Of a stretch of 64,000 nucleotides of DNA, positions 17,513-29,343 are shown in pieces. The stretch spans positions 1 through 64,000 of the forward strand of contig NZ_JAFLWA010000004.1 in NCBI RefSeq assembly GCF_017316125.1, given 5' to 3'. The number at the start of each line of letters is the position of its first letter. Position 1 is the stretch's first letter. The notes under the pieces were generated by a model. The model did no database searches. It was not told the origin of the DNA and worked only from the letters and a program-made list of their open reading frames with translations. The DNA is from Enterococcus sp. DIV0660C. GTDB lineage: Bacteria > Bacillota > Bacilli > Lactobacillales > Enterococcaceae. The translations under genes were made by a program, and so were the position numbers.

Positions 17513-18607
17513 TTAGTTTAAAATTTCCGTTAATCGTGTAACGATTTTTAGCATCTCAGCATTAGTTACTGAACGAATATCAAATTCGATCACACCATTG
17601 TTTGCCTGATATTCCCGAGTATAGATAGCAGGATCCTTTTCCTTCAATTCAGTAATCACTTCTTTAGCTGATTTTTCACCTGAAACTTTGATGCTTGCTC
17701 GATAAATATCTCGACCAGCGCCGTCCTGTACAATTTTCGCTTCAATGCTTGGTAATTGGTTCATCGCCTCAACAAAAGGAACTAACCTTTCTTTCATTGC
17801 TTCTCCTGTTTCACTTCCTGTAAGTAAATAGTCCTCAACAGCTTGGGTGAAGCCTAGTAAGTTATCTTTACCGATTTTCATTGCTCGTCCGATTCCTTTA
17901 CTTTGTAAACGAACCCACTCCACATATGTCTTCTTACCAATCACTAAGCCAGCACTAGGTCCTTCAATTGCTTTCGCGCCAGAATAAATCACTAAGTCGG
18001 CGCCCAATTGACTGTAAGTAAACAAATCTTCTTCTGCTGCTGCATCGACAATTAACGGAAGGTTATGTTGATGTGCCACCGCTACAGCTTCTTGCACACT
18101 CAGCATACTTTTTTGAACAGTATGATGGCTTTTGATATATAAAATTGCTGCTGTTTCTTCAGTAATCATCATTTCTAGATGGTCAGGTGTACACATATTG
18201 GCATAGCCTGCCTCCACAACTTGTCCACCGCCTTGTTCGACCATCACCTCAACAGGAGTACCATAATCGACATTATGGCCCTTAGGTAAAATGATTTCTC
18301 GCTTAGTAATTTTTTTAGTATATGGATGGTACACGTGATAGGTACTTCCTTGCCCAATAATGCCAGCAACTGATTGTGCAATTCCAGCTGAAGCACTCGA
18401 AACGATTTGCGTATCTTCGACTTGAAGTAACCCAGCTAAGTAGCTCCCTGTTTCTTTCACTAATTCACTCATTTCAAAAAAGTGTTCACCGCCAAAACGT
18501 TGTGCTTCTAGCACTTTTTCCGAAACCTTTGATACACCTAAGATAGTCATCTTGCCGGAAGCATTGATGACTTCTTTTAAGTGGAATTTTTCATAGCTGA
18601 CAGTCAT
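17513..18607 (-). CDS. SelA-like PLP enzyme, DgaE-type D-glucosaminate(-6-P) ammonia-lyase
   Basis: A 364-residue fold-type I PLP protein of the SelA-like/DgaE group. The internal-aldimine Lys is in LVIYSGAKAIEGPSAGLVIG (about residue 212), after VDAAAEEDLFTY. ATG 18607 has GGAGGGG upstream; the longer frame to 18673 overlaps the amidohydrolase gene. DgaE enzymes eliminate ammonia from D-glucosaminate-6-phosphate to give KDPG. Here the operon also has a KDG kinase, so the unphosphorylated acid may be the substrate (inference). Overlaps the upstream gene by 17 bases. Confidence 0.82.
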   Translation of the reverse strand: MTVSYEKFHLKEVINASGKMTILGVSKVSEKVLEAQRFGGEHFFEMSELVKETGSYLAGLLQVEDTQIVSSASAGIAQSVAGIIGQGSTYHVYHPYTKKITKREIILPKGHNVDYGTPVEVMVEQGGGQVVEAGYANMCTPDHLEMMITEETAAILYIKSHHTVQKSMLSVQEAVAVAHQHNLPLIVDAAAEEDLFTYSQLGADLVIYSGAKAIEGPSAGLVIGKKTYVEWVRLQSKGIGRAMKIGKDNLLGFTQAVEDYLLTGSETGEAMKERLVPFVEAMNQLPSIEAKIVQDGAGRDIYRASIKVSGEKSAKEVITELKEKDPAIYTREYQANNGVIEFDIRSVTNAEMLKIVTRLTEILN

Positions 18608-19703
18608 AAATTTCCCCTCCAATAATGGTTTTGACTGGTTTGATTTGACTATTCGTCGTCCGAGTAAAACCATTGGAATCTGTTAACACTTTTGGTTCTT
18701 CTAGAAATTCAAAAATCGTTAGATCTGCGTCGAACTTTTCTTTTAACTGACCTTTATTTGCTAAGTGAAAGTTTTCCGCAGGTATCTTTGTTACTTTTTC
18801 AATGATTTCTTCCCAAGAATAGCCAATGACATGTAACTTTTCCATCGTAGTTGCTAAATCATAAACTGGTCCATTTTCCCGATTACGAATATAGATATCC
18901 GTACTAATTGATGACGCTTTGATGTTTGCTTGTTGCGCGACTTCTGCCACATGAAAATTAAAGCTATCTGTCCCATGACCAATATCAAAAATGATTCCTT
19001 TCGCAAAAGCTTCTTTGGCAATCCGTTTGATTTCATTTGTTTCTGAATCAAGGATACCATTACTTTTCCCATTGAAACAGTGAGTCAAGACATCTCCTTT
19101 TTCCATTCTGGCTAAAACATCTGCTAATTCTGGTGGTGCTGAACCAATATGAACCATTAAAGGTAAATGCTGATTCTCATTTTGGATTTTTTTGGCTAAA
19201 TCTAATGGAGTGATACCATTTTTTCCTACTACGGTTTTACTCATTCGCGCCTTGATCCCAACAATAAATTCAGGAAGTTCATTGATTTTGTTCTTTACTA
19301 ATGCTTCTTGCACTTTACTTAAGTCAGCTAGTTCATCTTGCGTGACGATTCCCCATTTAGAGATATTCAACAACGCATAAACATTCGTTTTTGCTTGCTT
19401 AGCATACCTGTAAAACGTTGCAATATTTTCTGCACCAGTTGTTCCGGCGTCAATAACAGTCGTCACACCTTTTTCAACACCGATTTTATCTGGATAGTCA
19501 TAATAAAGTGTCATTTCTTCAAAACAATGTACATGATCGTCAATCCAACCAGCCGATAAATACTGCTGTGAGGTTAAGGTCAATGTTTCTTTTGACTCTC
19601 CTGTAATTTTGGGCGCAATTTGACTGATTTTTCCATTTACAACACCAATTTCAAAGGAAGGACCTTTAAGTTCTTTTGCATTTTTTATTACTAAATCAAA
19701 CAT
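18591..19703 (-). CDS. Amidohydrolase/deacetylase (EF0837/Atu3266 family)
   Basis: A 370-residue metal-dependent amidohydrolase. Metal ligands are visible: DHVHCF (about residue 57), the Lys in IVGIKARMSK (about 152), His in LMVHIGSAP, His in VLTHCFNG, and the Asp region at SSISTDIYIRN. Members of this family are zinc deacetylases acting on N-acyl hydroxy acids. In this operon a likely job is removal of acetyl from a 2-acetamido aldonic acid before deamination by the PLP enzyme. It is cytosolic; ATG 19703 follows AGTAGGG. Confidence 0.85.
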   Translation of the reverse strand: MFDLVIKNAKELKGPSFEIGVVNGKISQIAPKITGESKETLTLTSQQYLSAGWIDDHVHCFEEMTLYYDYPDKIGVEKGVTTVIDAGTTGAENIATFYRYAKQAKTNVYALLNISKWGIVTQDELADLSKVQEALVKNKINELPEFIVGIKARMSKTVVGKNGITPLDLAKKIQNENQHLPLMVHIGSAPPELADVLARMEKGDVLTHCFNGKSNGILDSETNEIKRIAKEAFAKGIIFDIGHGTDSFNFHVAEVAQQANIKASSISTDIYIRNRENGPVYDLATTMEKLHVIGYSWEEIIEKVTKIPAENFHLANKGQLKEKFDADLTIFEFLEEPKVLTDSNGFTRTTNSQIKPVKTIIGGEIYDCQL

Positions 19704-19712
19704 GGCGACACC

Positions 19713-20801
19713 CTACTTTTCAATAAATTTAAATTTTGACCAAGGATGGATAAATGGCAATAAAATAAGCTCTTCCTCACGAATTGTACCTACTTTATTT
19801 TTTCTTGGATCACTATGAGGCTCTAAAACGACTTGTAGTTCATTTTTGTATTTGCCAAATTGATCATTACCAATCACAACATCCCCCACTTGGAATTCAA
19901 AACTTGCATCATGAACAGGGTTACTTTTATTTTTATATTTTTTTCGTACTTCCGTGGAACGAATCACTTGATTCGTAATATCTCCCCGACGAACATGCTG
20001 TTCATTCAATACGATTTGTCGTTCTACTTCATTTACTTCTGCTACAAATTCAATTGCAAAAACACTTTGATAACGATCAATTTTACCTAAAGCTTGTAGC
20101 TCTTCTTCTGAAGCATACGCATTTCCGATAATGACATCATCAATCAAATCTGTCGCAAATAAATGTTTTGCAGCAACTTCAACAGGTAGATGACGATGCA
20201 TTTCTAATGTTGGTAACCCATCGTTGATATCCCAAGGACCAATTTCTCCAACTTGTGAAGTAATGAATGCCGCTGTGCGAATGCCTTGACGTTTAAAACG
20301 TTGGCTACATTTTTCAAAAAATTCAAATGGTAAAGCTGTGCCCTCTTGAGGATAAAAATTATGACAACCATATAAGAATGGTGTATTTGCTTGATAAGTC
20401 AAAATGTTATCTAAGTAAGCAACGTCATTACTCATATTTAATTCGATTGCTAATTCATAAGGATTATACGTTAGCATTGCTTCCTTGTTCCCATCGAAGC
20501 CCAGATCTAAACGAATGCCGTCCGCACCTAATTCGTGGAAAAAGCTCAAATCATCATAAGAAATACCAAGCTGTTCAAAAATCGTTGGTGCAACATCTAA
20601 AATCGTTTCATACCCAAGTGATTTGGCGAAAAAAATCAAATTTTTGAATTTTTCTTTGACAACTTCACTTTCTTCATTGATTTCTAACATACTCATAAAA
20701 ATTCGACGGAAACCATAGCGATGCGCCAGTTCAATATAAGCACGATCTGTTTCACTGTCACTGTGGTCTGGATAAACTGAAATACCTAAAACTCTTTTCA
20801 T
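19713..20801 (-). CDS. DUF871/MupG-like 6-phospho-glycosidase
   Basis: A 362-residue DUF871 protein. MupG, the characterised member, is a 6-phospho-N-acetylmuramidase. An N-terminal TIM-barrel (GISVYPDHSDSETDRAYIELAHRYGF, ADGIRLDLGFDG, GCHNFYPQ, GNAYASEEEL) is followed by a C-terminal beta domain (VGDVVIGNDQFGKYKNELQVVL). It starts in a 4-base ATGA overlap with the small membrane protein gene. Within this operon it would split a PTS-phosphorylated disaccharide, releasing an unphosphorylated reducing-end unit (inference). Confidence 0.85.
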   Translation of the reverse strand: MKRVLGISVYPDHSDSETDRAYIELAHRYGFRRIFMSMLEINEESEVVKEKFKNLIFFAKSLGYETILDVAPTIFEQLGISYDDLSFFHELGADGIRLDLGFDGNKEAMLTYNPYELAIELNMSNDVAYLDNILTYQANTPFLYGCHNFYPQEGTALPFEFFEKCSQRFKRQGIRTAAFITSQVGEIGPWDINDGLPTLEMHRHLPVEVAAKHLFATDLIDDVIIGNAYASEEELQALGKIDRYQSVFAIEFVAEVNEVERQIVLNEQHVRRGDITNQVIRSTEVRKKYKNKSNPVHDASFEFQVGDVVIGNDQFGKYKNELQVVLEPHSDPRKNKVGTIREEELILLPFIHPWSKFKFIEK

Positions 20802-21061
20802 ACTTCTTCTCCTCGTTCCATTTTTTCAAATTTTTTTCTGTACTTATAAGCAATACTTGTGGCAAAAAGAATGGTCACAATTCCTACAAGTTGATGTAGA
20901 CTAGCAAAAAGCCCACTCAAAATAATCACAGTTGAAATACCAATGATTGCAATAACTAGAAAATAACGTAATTTCATCTGCTCCATTTTTGGAGGTAATC
21001 CTCTTTTTTCCAAATAAGTATGTGCAACAATCAACACAACTATGCCAACGATCAGTTCCAT
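20798..21061 (-). CDS. Small membrane protein in the sugar-acid operon
   Basis: An 87-residue protein with about three hydrophobic segments and a basic Arg/Lys-rich C-terminus (YKYRKKFEKMERGEEV). It lies between the PTS IIC gene and the DUF871 gene and overlaps the latter by ATGA, so it is made from the operon. I do not recognise a family; it may assist the IIC or be an unrelated passenger. The same-operon position is its only functional clue. Confidence 0.6.
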   Translation of the reverse strand: MELIVGIVVLIVAHTYLEKRGLPPKMEQMKLRYFLVIAIIGISTVIILSGLFASLHQLVGIVTILFATSIAYKYRKKFEKMERGEEV

Positions 21062-21100
21062 TTTTTCACCACCATTTACTTTTGCTGATTCAATTGAATA

Positions 21101-21125
21101 AAGGGCAGGACTGCATCCCGCCCTT
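21101..21125 (-). terminator. Hairpin between PTS IIC and the downstream genes
   Basis: Stem AAGGGCGGGA/TCCTGCCCTT read leftward, followed by a short T-poor tail. It may be an attenuator that lowers expression of the enzymes relative to IIC, or a processing site. Confidence 0.45.
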
Positions 21126-21131
21126 CGTTGT

Positions 21132-22475
21132 TTATTGTTCTTGCGTGATTCCAGTATTCAATACTTCTTGTGTTGCTTGTTCTTGTGCATGTTCTTCAGC
21201 TTCTCTTGCTAGCTGTTGTTTTTCAAATACTTTAAAGAATGGATAGTAGATTCCTAACGTAATGAAAAAGTTCACTACTACTAAGACTCCTGCGGCTACG
21301 CTCCAATTCGTACTCATCCAAGCAGCAATTGGGGCAGGCATCGCAAATGGTAAGCGTGCAACCATCATTGGAACAACTCCACTAATTGTTAAGACATAAG
21401 ATAAAGTCGTGGTAATCAATGGTGCTACGATAAACGGGATACCTAAAACAGGATTCATCACGATTGGCGCACCGAAAATCACTGGTTCATTGATGTTAAA
21501 TAACCCTGGAAGAATCGATAATCGTCCTAAACTCTTCAAATATTTTGATTTTGAGAACATGAATAACACGACTAAAGCAAGGGTTGTGCCAGCGCCACCA
21601 ATCCAAATGAACCATTGTAAAAATTGCTCTGTGAAAATATTTGGCATGTTTTGTGCACTTGCTCCAGCATTGAATGCATCAATGTTTTCAGCAATTGAAA
21701 TATCCCAAAATGGACGGATAACTGGTCCCATGATTGCTGGACCATGAATCCCTAAAACCCAGAAGAAACAGATTAAGAAAACAGTTAGTAAACCACCAAA
21801 CAAGCTATTGCCAGCTAGAATCCCTTTTAAAGGCATCAAAATTTGACTCAAGAAGCCATTCAAATCAAATCCTAACATATGACGAATGACCCAGAAGAAA
21901 ATCAAGATCACCGCACCTGGGATCAAAGCGACAAATGAATTGGTTACTTCAGGTGGCACACCATCTGGCATTTTGATGGTAATTTTCTTTTCAATAAAGA
22001 AACGATAAATTTCTACAGAAATAATTGCAGTTACGATTGCACCAAATAATGAACCTGAGCCTAAATTAGCAATATTGATATAACGTCCTGCACCAATCAC
22101 GCTATCTACATCTTCAAACACACGTGTTGGCGGTGCTGCAACAATCAAAAATGACATTAGTGCTAAAATTCCAGCTGTTAATGAATCGACTTTGTAGCTT
22201 TTTGCTAATGATGAAGCAATCCCAAAAGTTGCATATAATGCTAAGATCCCCACAGTATAGCGAAATGGAATGTCTAAAATTTCTCGGTATGGTTCGATCA
22301 TTGCAGCAACTGATTCGATTGGAATATTTAACAAAATAGTGAAAAATGAACCAACAATCGTTAATGGCATTGTTGCGATGATTCCCTTTCTGATTGCAGT
22401 CATGTGTCGTTGTGTTCCAATTCGATTGGCTACTGGCATAATTTTTTGCTCAATGATGCCTACAAATTTATCCAT
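21132..22475 (-). CDS. PTS lactose/cellobiose-family IIC (no IIA/IIB alongside)
   Basis: A 447-residue membrane permease of the CelB/PTS-Lac IIC family: N-terminal IMPVANRIGTQRHMTAIRKGIIATMPLTIVGSFF and the substrate-site region LPGLFNINEPVIFGAPIVMNP. It imports and, with IIA and IIB, phosphorylates beta-linked disaccharides at the 6-prime position. No IIA or IIB lies nearby, so it must borrow them. It is the first gene of the operon, under a promoter with a likely CcpA site and a 12-bp palindrome. Confidence 0.9.
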   Translation of the reverse strand: MDKFVGIIEQKIMPVANRIGTQRHMTAIRKGIIATMPLTIVGSFFTILLNIPIESVAAMIEPYREILDIPFRYTVGILALYATFGIASSLAKSYKVDSLTAGILALMSFLIVAAPPTRVFEDVDSVIGAGRYINIANLGSGSLFGAIVTAIISVEIYRFFIEKKITIKMPDGVPPEVTNSFVALIPGAVILIFFWVIRHMLGFDLNGFLSQILMPLKGILAGNSLFGGLLTVFLICFFWVLGIHGPAIMGPVIRPFWDISIAENIDAFNAGASAQNMPNIFTEQFLQWFIWIGGAGTTLALVVLFMFSKSKYLKSLGRLSILPGLFNINEPVIFGAPIVMNPVLGIPFIVAPLITTTLSYVLTISGVVPMMVARLPFAMPAPIAAWMSTNWSVAAGVLVVVNFFITLGIYYPFFKVFEKQQLAREAEEHAQEQATQEVLNTGITQEQ

Positions 22476-22508
22476 GTTGCTCCCCCTCTAGTCCCTTTTG
22501 TTGTTATA

Positions 22509-22567
22509 ACATTATAATGTTTACACAAAGAGAATAACACATCTCGTTTGCAATGTAAACGCTTTTT
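22509..22567 (-). promoter_or_regulatory. Promoter, CcpA site and operator of the IIC operon
   Basis: Leftward promoter TTTACA (22554-22559), 17-bp spacer, TATTCT (22531-22536). A cre-like ATGTAAACGCTTTTT (22553-22567) overlaps the -35, matching the consensus except at one position. A perfect palindrome ACATTATAATGT (22509-22520) sits just past the start point and is a good operator for the GntR protein encoded upstream. Motifs are seen; the protein assignments are inference. Confidence 0.65.
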
Positions 22568-22579
22568 AAAATTCAAAAA

Positions 22580-22616
22580 AAGAAAAAGTGAAACGATTGA
22601 CGTTCCACTTTTTCTT
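22580..22616. terminator. Terminator after the GntR gene
   Basis: Inverted repeat AAAAAGTGAAACG/CGTTCCACTTTTT with T/A-rich flanks, between the GntR gene and the IIC promoter. Confidence 0.7.
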
Positions 22617-22656
22617 TTTTGGGGATAACATCCCTTGCTTTTTTGCTTCAACACAC

Positions 22657-23358
22657 TTATGTTTCGTAGTCGATATGATAAGGATGTAAAGCCGTGTGAT
22701 AGATAGCTTCTGAGTACTCAACTAGCTGTCCTTCTTCTGTCAATGAACGCCTAATGCGTTTCATTCCCAGTGGTTCATTTGTTTTCAAGATTGCTTGTTC
22801 TTCTTCACTTAAAAATACCGCAGAGAAATCATCTGAAAATTGGTCAATTGCATAACCTTTTTGAGTTAACAAACGATATAAAGACTCTTGATGGAACATT
22901 TTTTCGTCTAGCTCAGTGACTGTTTTTGGTAAATAATGCACAAAATAAATGTATGGTTTTTCATTGAGGTAATACAATCGTTTGAAGCGTACCGCATGAT
23001 TTCCAAAAGAAGAAAATAGCGGATCTTCCTCAGCTAGATCAATTGAAGTAAGCTCTAATGTTTCTTTGCGTACCTCGTGTTGTGAATTTTCTAAAATTTG
23101 TGTAAAACTTGCTGCTTTCGATAAACGATTATAGGGACGATTACTTAAAACTGTTGTACCACGTCCACTTTTCTTTTCCACATATTCATCAGAAGCTAGC
23201 AATTCGATTGCCTTACGCACAGTGATTTTACTTACCTGAAACATTTCTTCTAGTTCATTTTCTGTCGGTAGCATGGAACCTACAGGATACCTTCCAGAGA
23301 AAATATCTGCTTTGATTTTGTCTGCAACTTCTAAGTATAATACCCGCGTTCTCTTCAT
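22657..23358 (-). CDS. GntR/HutC family regulator with UTRA domain
   Basis: A 233-residue regulator: N-terminal GntR winged helix (YPVGSMLPTENELEEMFQVSKITVRKAIELL) and a C-terminal UTRA ligand-binding domain (NEKPYIYFVHYLP, GMKRIRRSLTEEGQLVEYSEAIYH). UTRA domains sense phosphorylated sugars. It lies directly upstream of the IIC/MupG-like operon on the same strand but has its own terminator, so it most likely represses that operon through the palindrome at 22509-22520. Confidence 0.88.
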   Translation of the reverse strand: MKRTRVLYLEVADKIKADIFSGRYPVGSMLPTENELEEMFQVSKITVRKAIELLASDEYVEKKSGRGTTVLSNRPYNRLSKAASFTQILENSQHEVRKETLELTSIDLAEEDPLFSSFGNHAVRFKRLYYLNEKPYIYFVHYLPKTVTELDEKMFHQESLYRLLTQKGYAIDQFSDDFSAVFLSEEEQAILKTNEPLGMKRIRRSLTEEGQLVEYSEAIYHTALHPYHIDYET

Positions 23359-23431
23359 AGTTTCACCCTTTATTTTACTCTTAGTAAAAGAATAGCATAT
23401 AAAAAATAAAATACAAAAAGAAGAACATAAA

Positions 23432-23460
23432 AGTCTGGGATCTAGTAGATTTCCCAGACT
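23432..23460 (-). terminator. Terminator of the beta-glucoside operon
   Basis: Stem AGTCTGGGA/TCCCAGACT followed leftward by TTTTATG, downstream of the 6-phospho-beta-glucosidase gene. Confidence 0.7.
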
Positions 23461-23520
23461 TCTTTATTGTATAGAAAGTAGTGATTTTGTTTTTCTTTTA
23501 AGTGTCTGCTCGCTATCTTT

Positions 23521-23552
23521 TCAGAGTTAAGCGTTTTACACCACAACCTTTT
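23521..23552 (-). repeat. Dispersed 3-prime-end repeat, copy 4
   Basis: Leftward AAAAGGTTGTGGTG... ending TTAACTCTGA, seven bases past the glucosidase stop and before its terminator. Confidence 0.6.
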
Positions 23553-23559
23553 CACAGCT

Positions 23560-26884
<3,325 letters not shown>

Positions 26885-26922
26885 CTTTTCTTCCTTCTTT
26901 CTACTAAATTTTGATAAAATAA

Positions 26923-27009
26923 AAAACCTAGATTGAAAAAACGGTCACGAATTGCTTGCTCGTGTCCATATTTTCAATCTAGGTTTTGCCTGCCTGACAG
27001 TAACAACCC
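26923..27009 (-). promoter_or_regulatory. RAT antiterminator and terminator before the PTS gene
   Basis: Leftward, a ribonucleic antiterminator (about 26980-27009: GGGTTGTTACTG...GGCAGGCAAAACC) overlaps the 5-prime arm of a terminator with stem AAAACCTAGATTGAAAA (26923-26939) / TTTTCAATCTAGGTTTT (26971-26987). This is the classic LicT/BglG switch. The RAT starts at the last bases of licT, so translation termination and antitermination are adjacent. Confidence 0.9.
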
Positions 27010-27858
27010 TTATGATTGGATCTGTTTTTCATTCACTACACGTTGGATATGAATCGTCAAATAGATTTGCTCTGCAACTTCCATTTCTTGTTGTTGCGTA
27101 TGAACCAAATAATCATTGATTCGTTGCACACAACGGAAAGCTTGAGGATATTTTCCCTGAACTAATGCATAAAGAAACTCATCTTTTTCGTCAGAATTTT
27201 CACCTTTTAGATAACGCTGTGCAAAAAATTGTAGATGTGTAATGATTCGTTGATAGTTCAATGATTCTTCATCAAAAACAACACCAAAAAATTTACTAAT
27301 AATGCTTAAGATATCACGTACCATGGTTGTCGCAGTCATCGTCACTTGCATATCACCATTTCCTTGCTGGCTATTCACAAAATGAAAAGCGATAAATCCC
27401 GCTTCATCTTCAGGAAATTCAATACCAGTTTTTTCTTCAAGAAAATACAAGGCTTCTTTAGCAACCTGATACTCTTTAGGATAAAACTTTTTTGTTTCAA
27501 ATAATAACGGATTTGGTAATTGGACTTTTTCTTTTGCCCGCCCCATCGCGTAATGAACATGATCCGTTAGTGTTAAATAAATATTCGGTGAAAAGTTCAC
27601 AGCCAATTTTTCCTCTGCTAAGTCGACTATTTGTTTGACTAATTCGACTTCTTCAGAAGGAATGTCAGCCATTAGCTGTTGAAACTGGCTTCTGGAAAAA
27701 GAATCTTTGAGTACAAACTCTTTTTGGATTGCTTCAGATGAAATCGAATCGCCAGGCTTCTTTTGAAATGCCAATCCTTTGCCCATATAGACTATTTCTT
27801 CACCTAATTCATTTTTCGAAATGACGACATTATTATTCAGTACTTTTTCAATAATCAT
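27010..27858 (-). CDS. licT: LicT/BglG family transcription antiterminator
   Basis: A 282-residue antiterminator. The N-terminal RNA-binding CAT domain (MIIEKVLNNNVVISKNELGEEIVYMGKGLAFQ) is followed by PRD1 (LTDHVHYAMGRAKE) and PRD2 (IITHLQFFAQRYLKG, YLTIHIQRV), whose histidines are phosphorylated by HPr and the PTS. It binds the RAT elements before itself and before the PTS gene to block termination when beta-glucosides are present. Confidence 0.93.
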   Translation of the reverse strand: MIIEKVLNNNVVISKNELGEEIVYMGKGLAFQKKPGDSISSEAIQKEFVLKDSFSRSQFQQLMADIPSEEVELVKQIVDLAEEKLAVNFSPNIYLTLTDHVHYAMGRAKEKVQLPNPLLFETKKFYPKEYQVAKEALYFLEEKTGIEFPEDEAGFIAFHFVNSQQGNGDMQVTMTATTMVRDILSIISKFFGVVFDEESLNYQRIITHLQFFAQRYLKGENSDEKDEFLYALVQGKYPQAFRCVQRINDYLVHTQQQEMEVAEQIYLTIHIQRVVNEKQIQS

Positions 27859-27886
27859 CTCGTCTTCTCCTTTCCAAAAAATAAAA

Positions 27887-27953
27887 AAAACCTAGAATTC
27901 GCCTGTCAATCCACAGCTGAATTCTGGTTTTGCCTGCCGAGCAGTAACAATCC
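27887..27953 (-). promoter_or_regulatory. RAT antiterminator and terminator before licT
   Basis: RAT at 27926-27953 (GGATTGTTACTG...GGCAGGCAAAACC) overlaps a terminator formed by AAAACCTAGAATTC (27887-27900) and GAATTCTGGTTTT (27919-27931). It makes licT autoregulated. Confidence 0.9.
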
Positions 27954-27970
27954 ATTTCTTAACTGAATTT

Positions 27971-27999
27971 ATGATAACACTTTCTCCCCCTCTTTGCAA
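27971..27999 (-). promoter_or_regulatory. Promoter of the licT operon
   Basis: Leftward TTGCAA (27994-27999), 17-bp spacer, TATCAT (27971-27976), about 18 bases before the RAT. Confidence 0.7.
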
Positions 28000-28060
28000 T
28001 CCCTTTCAATTTTTTATTTTGACTTTCTTCTATTGTTAAACGTTGACAACGATTAAACAA

Positions 28061-28090
28061 AAAAACTGAGAACATGCGCTCTCAGTTTTT
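28061..28090 (-). terminator. Terminator of the sortase gene
   Basis: Stem AAAAACTGAGA/TCTCAGTTTTT with a leftward T-run into the licT promoter region. Confidence 0.8.
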
Positions 28091-28138
28091 AAACTTTTCT
28101 ATTTTCCTTCAACGCACACACTTTGAGTAGATTTTGTA

Positions 28139-28885
28139 CTAAAAAGTTTTTGTTTCTAAATGAAAAGCTTGTTCCATTTCATCCGTTGCATCTTTCATTG
28201 GCGTTACTTTTTCCAATGCTCCTTGTACAACTAAACGAGTTACTGCATTGTTATCCCCACAAGTAATCAAGGTCACGATTTCTTTACCATCCACTACATC
28301 TAATAACTCGGTTTCTGTTGGTGCCACTTTTTCTTTGAAAAAAGCTTTATACGTGTACACATTTTCTAAATCAGTCAAATAGATCGTTGCACCCATTGAA
28401 AGATTTTCTAAAGGAGTGAACAACAACTCTGGATTCGTGGAGCGATGACTAGCCAATGCATAATTTCCTTTTCCCATTTGTTGATCAGGTGATAAAGTTC
28501 CTGCACCATACAATAATGCTGTGTTTGAAAGGCCCTTAAAAATCGGCAAGTTAATTGACACAGATGGAACTGCCACACTAGCAATCACTGGCAGGTCCTT
28601 ACTTTCTGAGCTGGCCTCTGCCCGAATCACTCGTTCAGAACTCATTGGTTCAACTGCATCAAAGTCAAAGGTTGTTTCTCGCTCATTATTTTTTTGTAAA
28701 TCTTCTTTCGTTACATTGGCTATCGCGTATTGATCCCCAGTATTCTTCACAAAAAAGTCTTTGATTTGTTCATTAAAAATCAGAGCAATTCCTACTAGCA
28801 AGAGTAACAACAAAAGCAAATTCATCAGCCATCGTCTCACTCGGTTGCCCTTTTTCTCTTTATTCGTGTTTTTGTCAGTCGTCAT
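28139..28885 (-). CDS. srtA: Class A sortase
   Basis: A 248-residue membrane transpeptidase that joins LPxTG surface proteins to peptidoglycan. After a basic N-terminus comes one membrane anchor (LMNLLLLLLLLVGIALIF). The catalytic His is in NYALASHRS (about residue 147), the Cys in EIVTLITCGDN (about 213), and the Arg in AVTRLVVQG. ATG 28885 is chosen for its GAGGAGG; the frame extends seven codons upstream without a better site. No substrate gene is adjacent, consistent with a housekeeping sortase. Confidence 0.92.
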   Translation of the reverse strand: MTTDKNTNKEKKGNRVRRWLMNLLLLLLLLVGIALIFNEQIKDFFVKNTGDQYAIANVTKEDLQKNNERETTFDFDAVEPMSSERVIRAEASSESKDLPVIASVAVPSVSINLPIFKGLSNTALLYGAGTLSPDQQMGKGNYALASHRSTNPELLFTPLENLSMGATIYLTDLENVYTYKAFFKEKVAPTETELLDVVDGKEIVTLITCGDNNAVTRLVVQGALEKVTPMKDATDEMEQAFHLETKTF

Positions 28886-28980
28886 TTTACGACCTCCTCT
28901 TCCCACACCATATTTTCTTCATTTTAATGGATATACCTACTTCTGTCTATCATTCAATCATAGATTATTGTCCATTTTCT

Positions 28981-29307
28981 TTATAGTTCCGTGTATTTTT
29001 CGCGCTTGCCTACACTCTTTTCGACAGGATATTTGATATTATTTTTGATTAACTTTTCTTCAATGATCTCCTCCAAATCAAAATCGAGATTGTCTGCTAG
29101 CATGTACGAATAGATCAAGACATCTGCTAGTTCTTCTTTGATTCGTTCCACTTGATTTGCTGTGACTTCCTCAGATTGTTTCCATTGAAAAAGTTCCAAT
29201 AGTTCTGAAGCTTCCAAAGAAATCGAAATCGCTAAATCTTTTTCGTTATGAAATTGTCGCCAATTCCGATCATCACGAAATTTATTTACTTTTTCCATAC
29301 TGTTCAT
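28981..29307 (-). CDS. MazG-like nucleotide pyrophosphohydrolase
   Basis: A 108-residue all-alpha NTP pyrophosphohydrolase of the MazG/RS21-C6 type. The Mg-binding EExxE...ExxD pattern is seen as SLEASELLELFQWK and RIKEELADVLIYSYMLAD. These enzymes remove non-canonical (d)NTPs. It starts at ATG 29307 nine bases after AGG; the internal ATG three codons later is an alternative. Followed at a distance by the sortase gene. Confidence 0.88.
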   Translation of the reverse strand: MNSMEKVNKFRDDRNWRQFHNEKDLAISISLEASELLELFQWKQSEEVTANQVERIKEELADVLIYSYMLADNLDFDLEEIIEEKLIKNNIKYPVEKSVGKREKYTEL

Positions 29308-29343
29308 CTGTCAAACCTGCTTTCTTTTTATCACTAACTTTAT

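Noticed and set aside
28032-28056. cre-like TGTTAAACGTTGACA upstream of licT
   Set aside because: The spacing between TG and CG is one base too long for the cre consensus and it lies 35-50 bases upstream of the -35; not supported.
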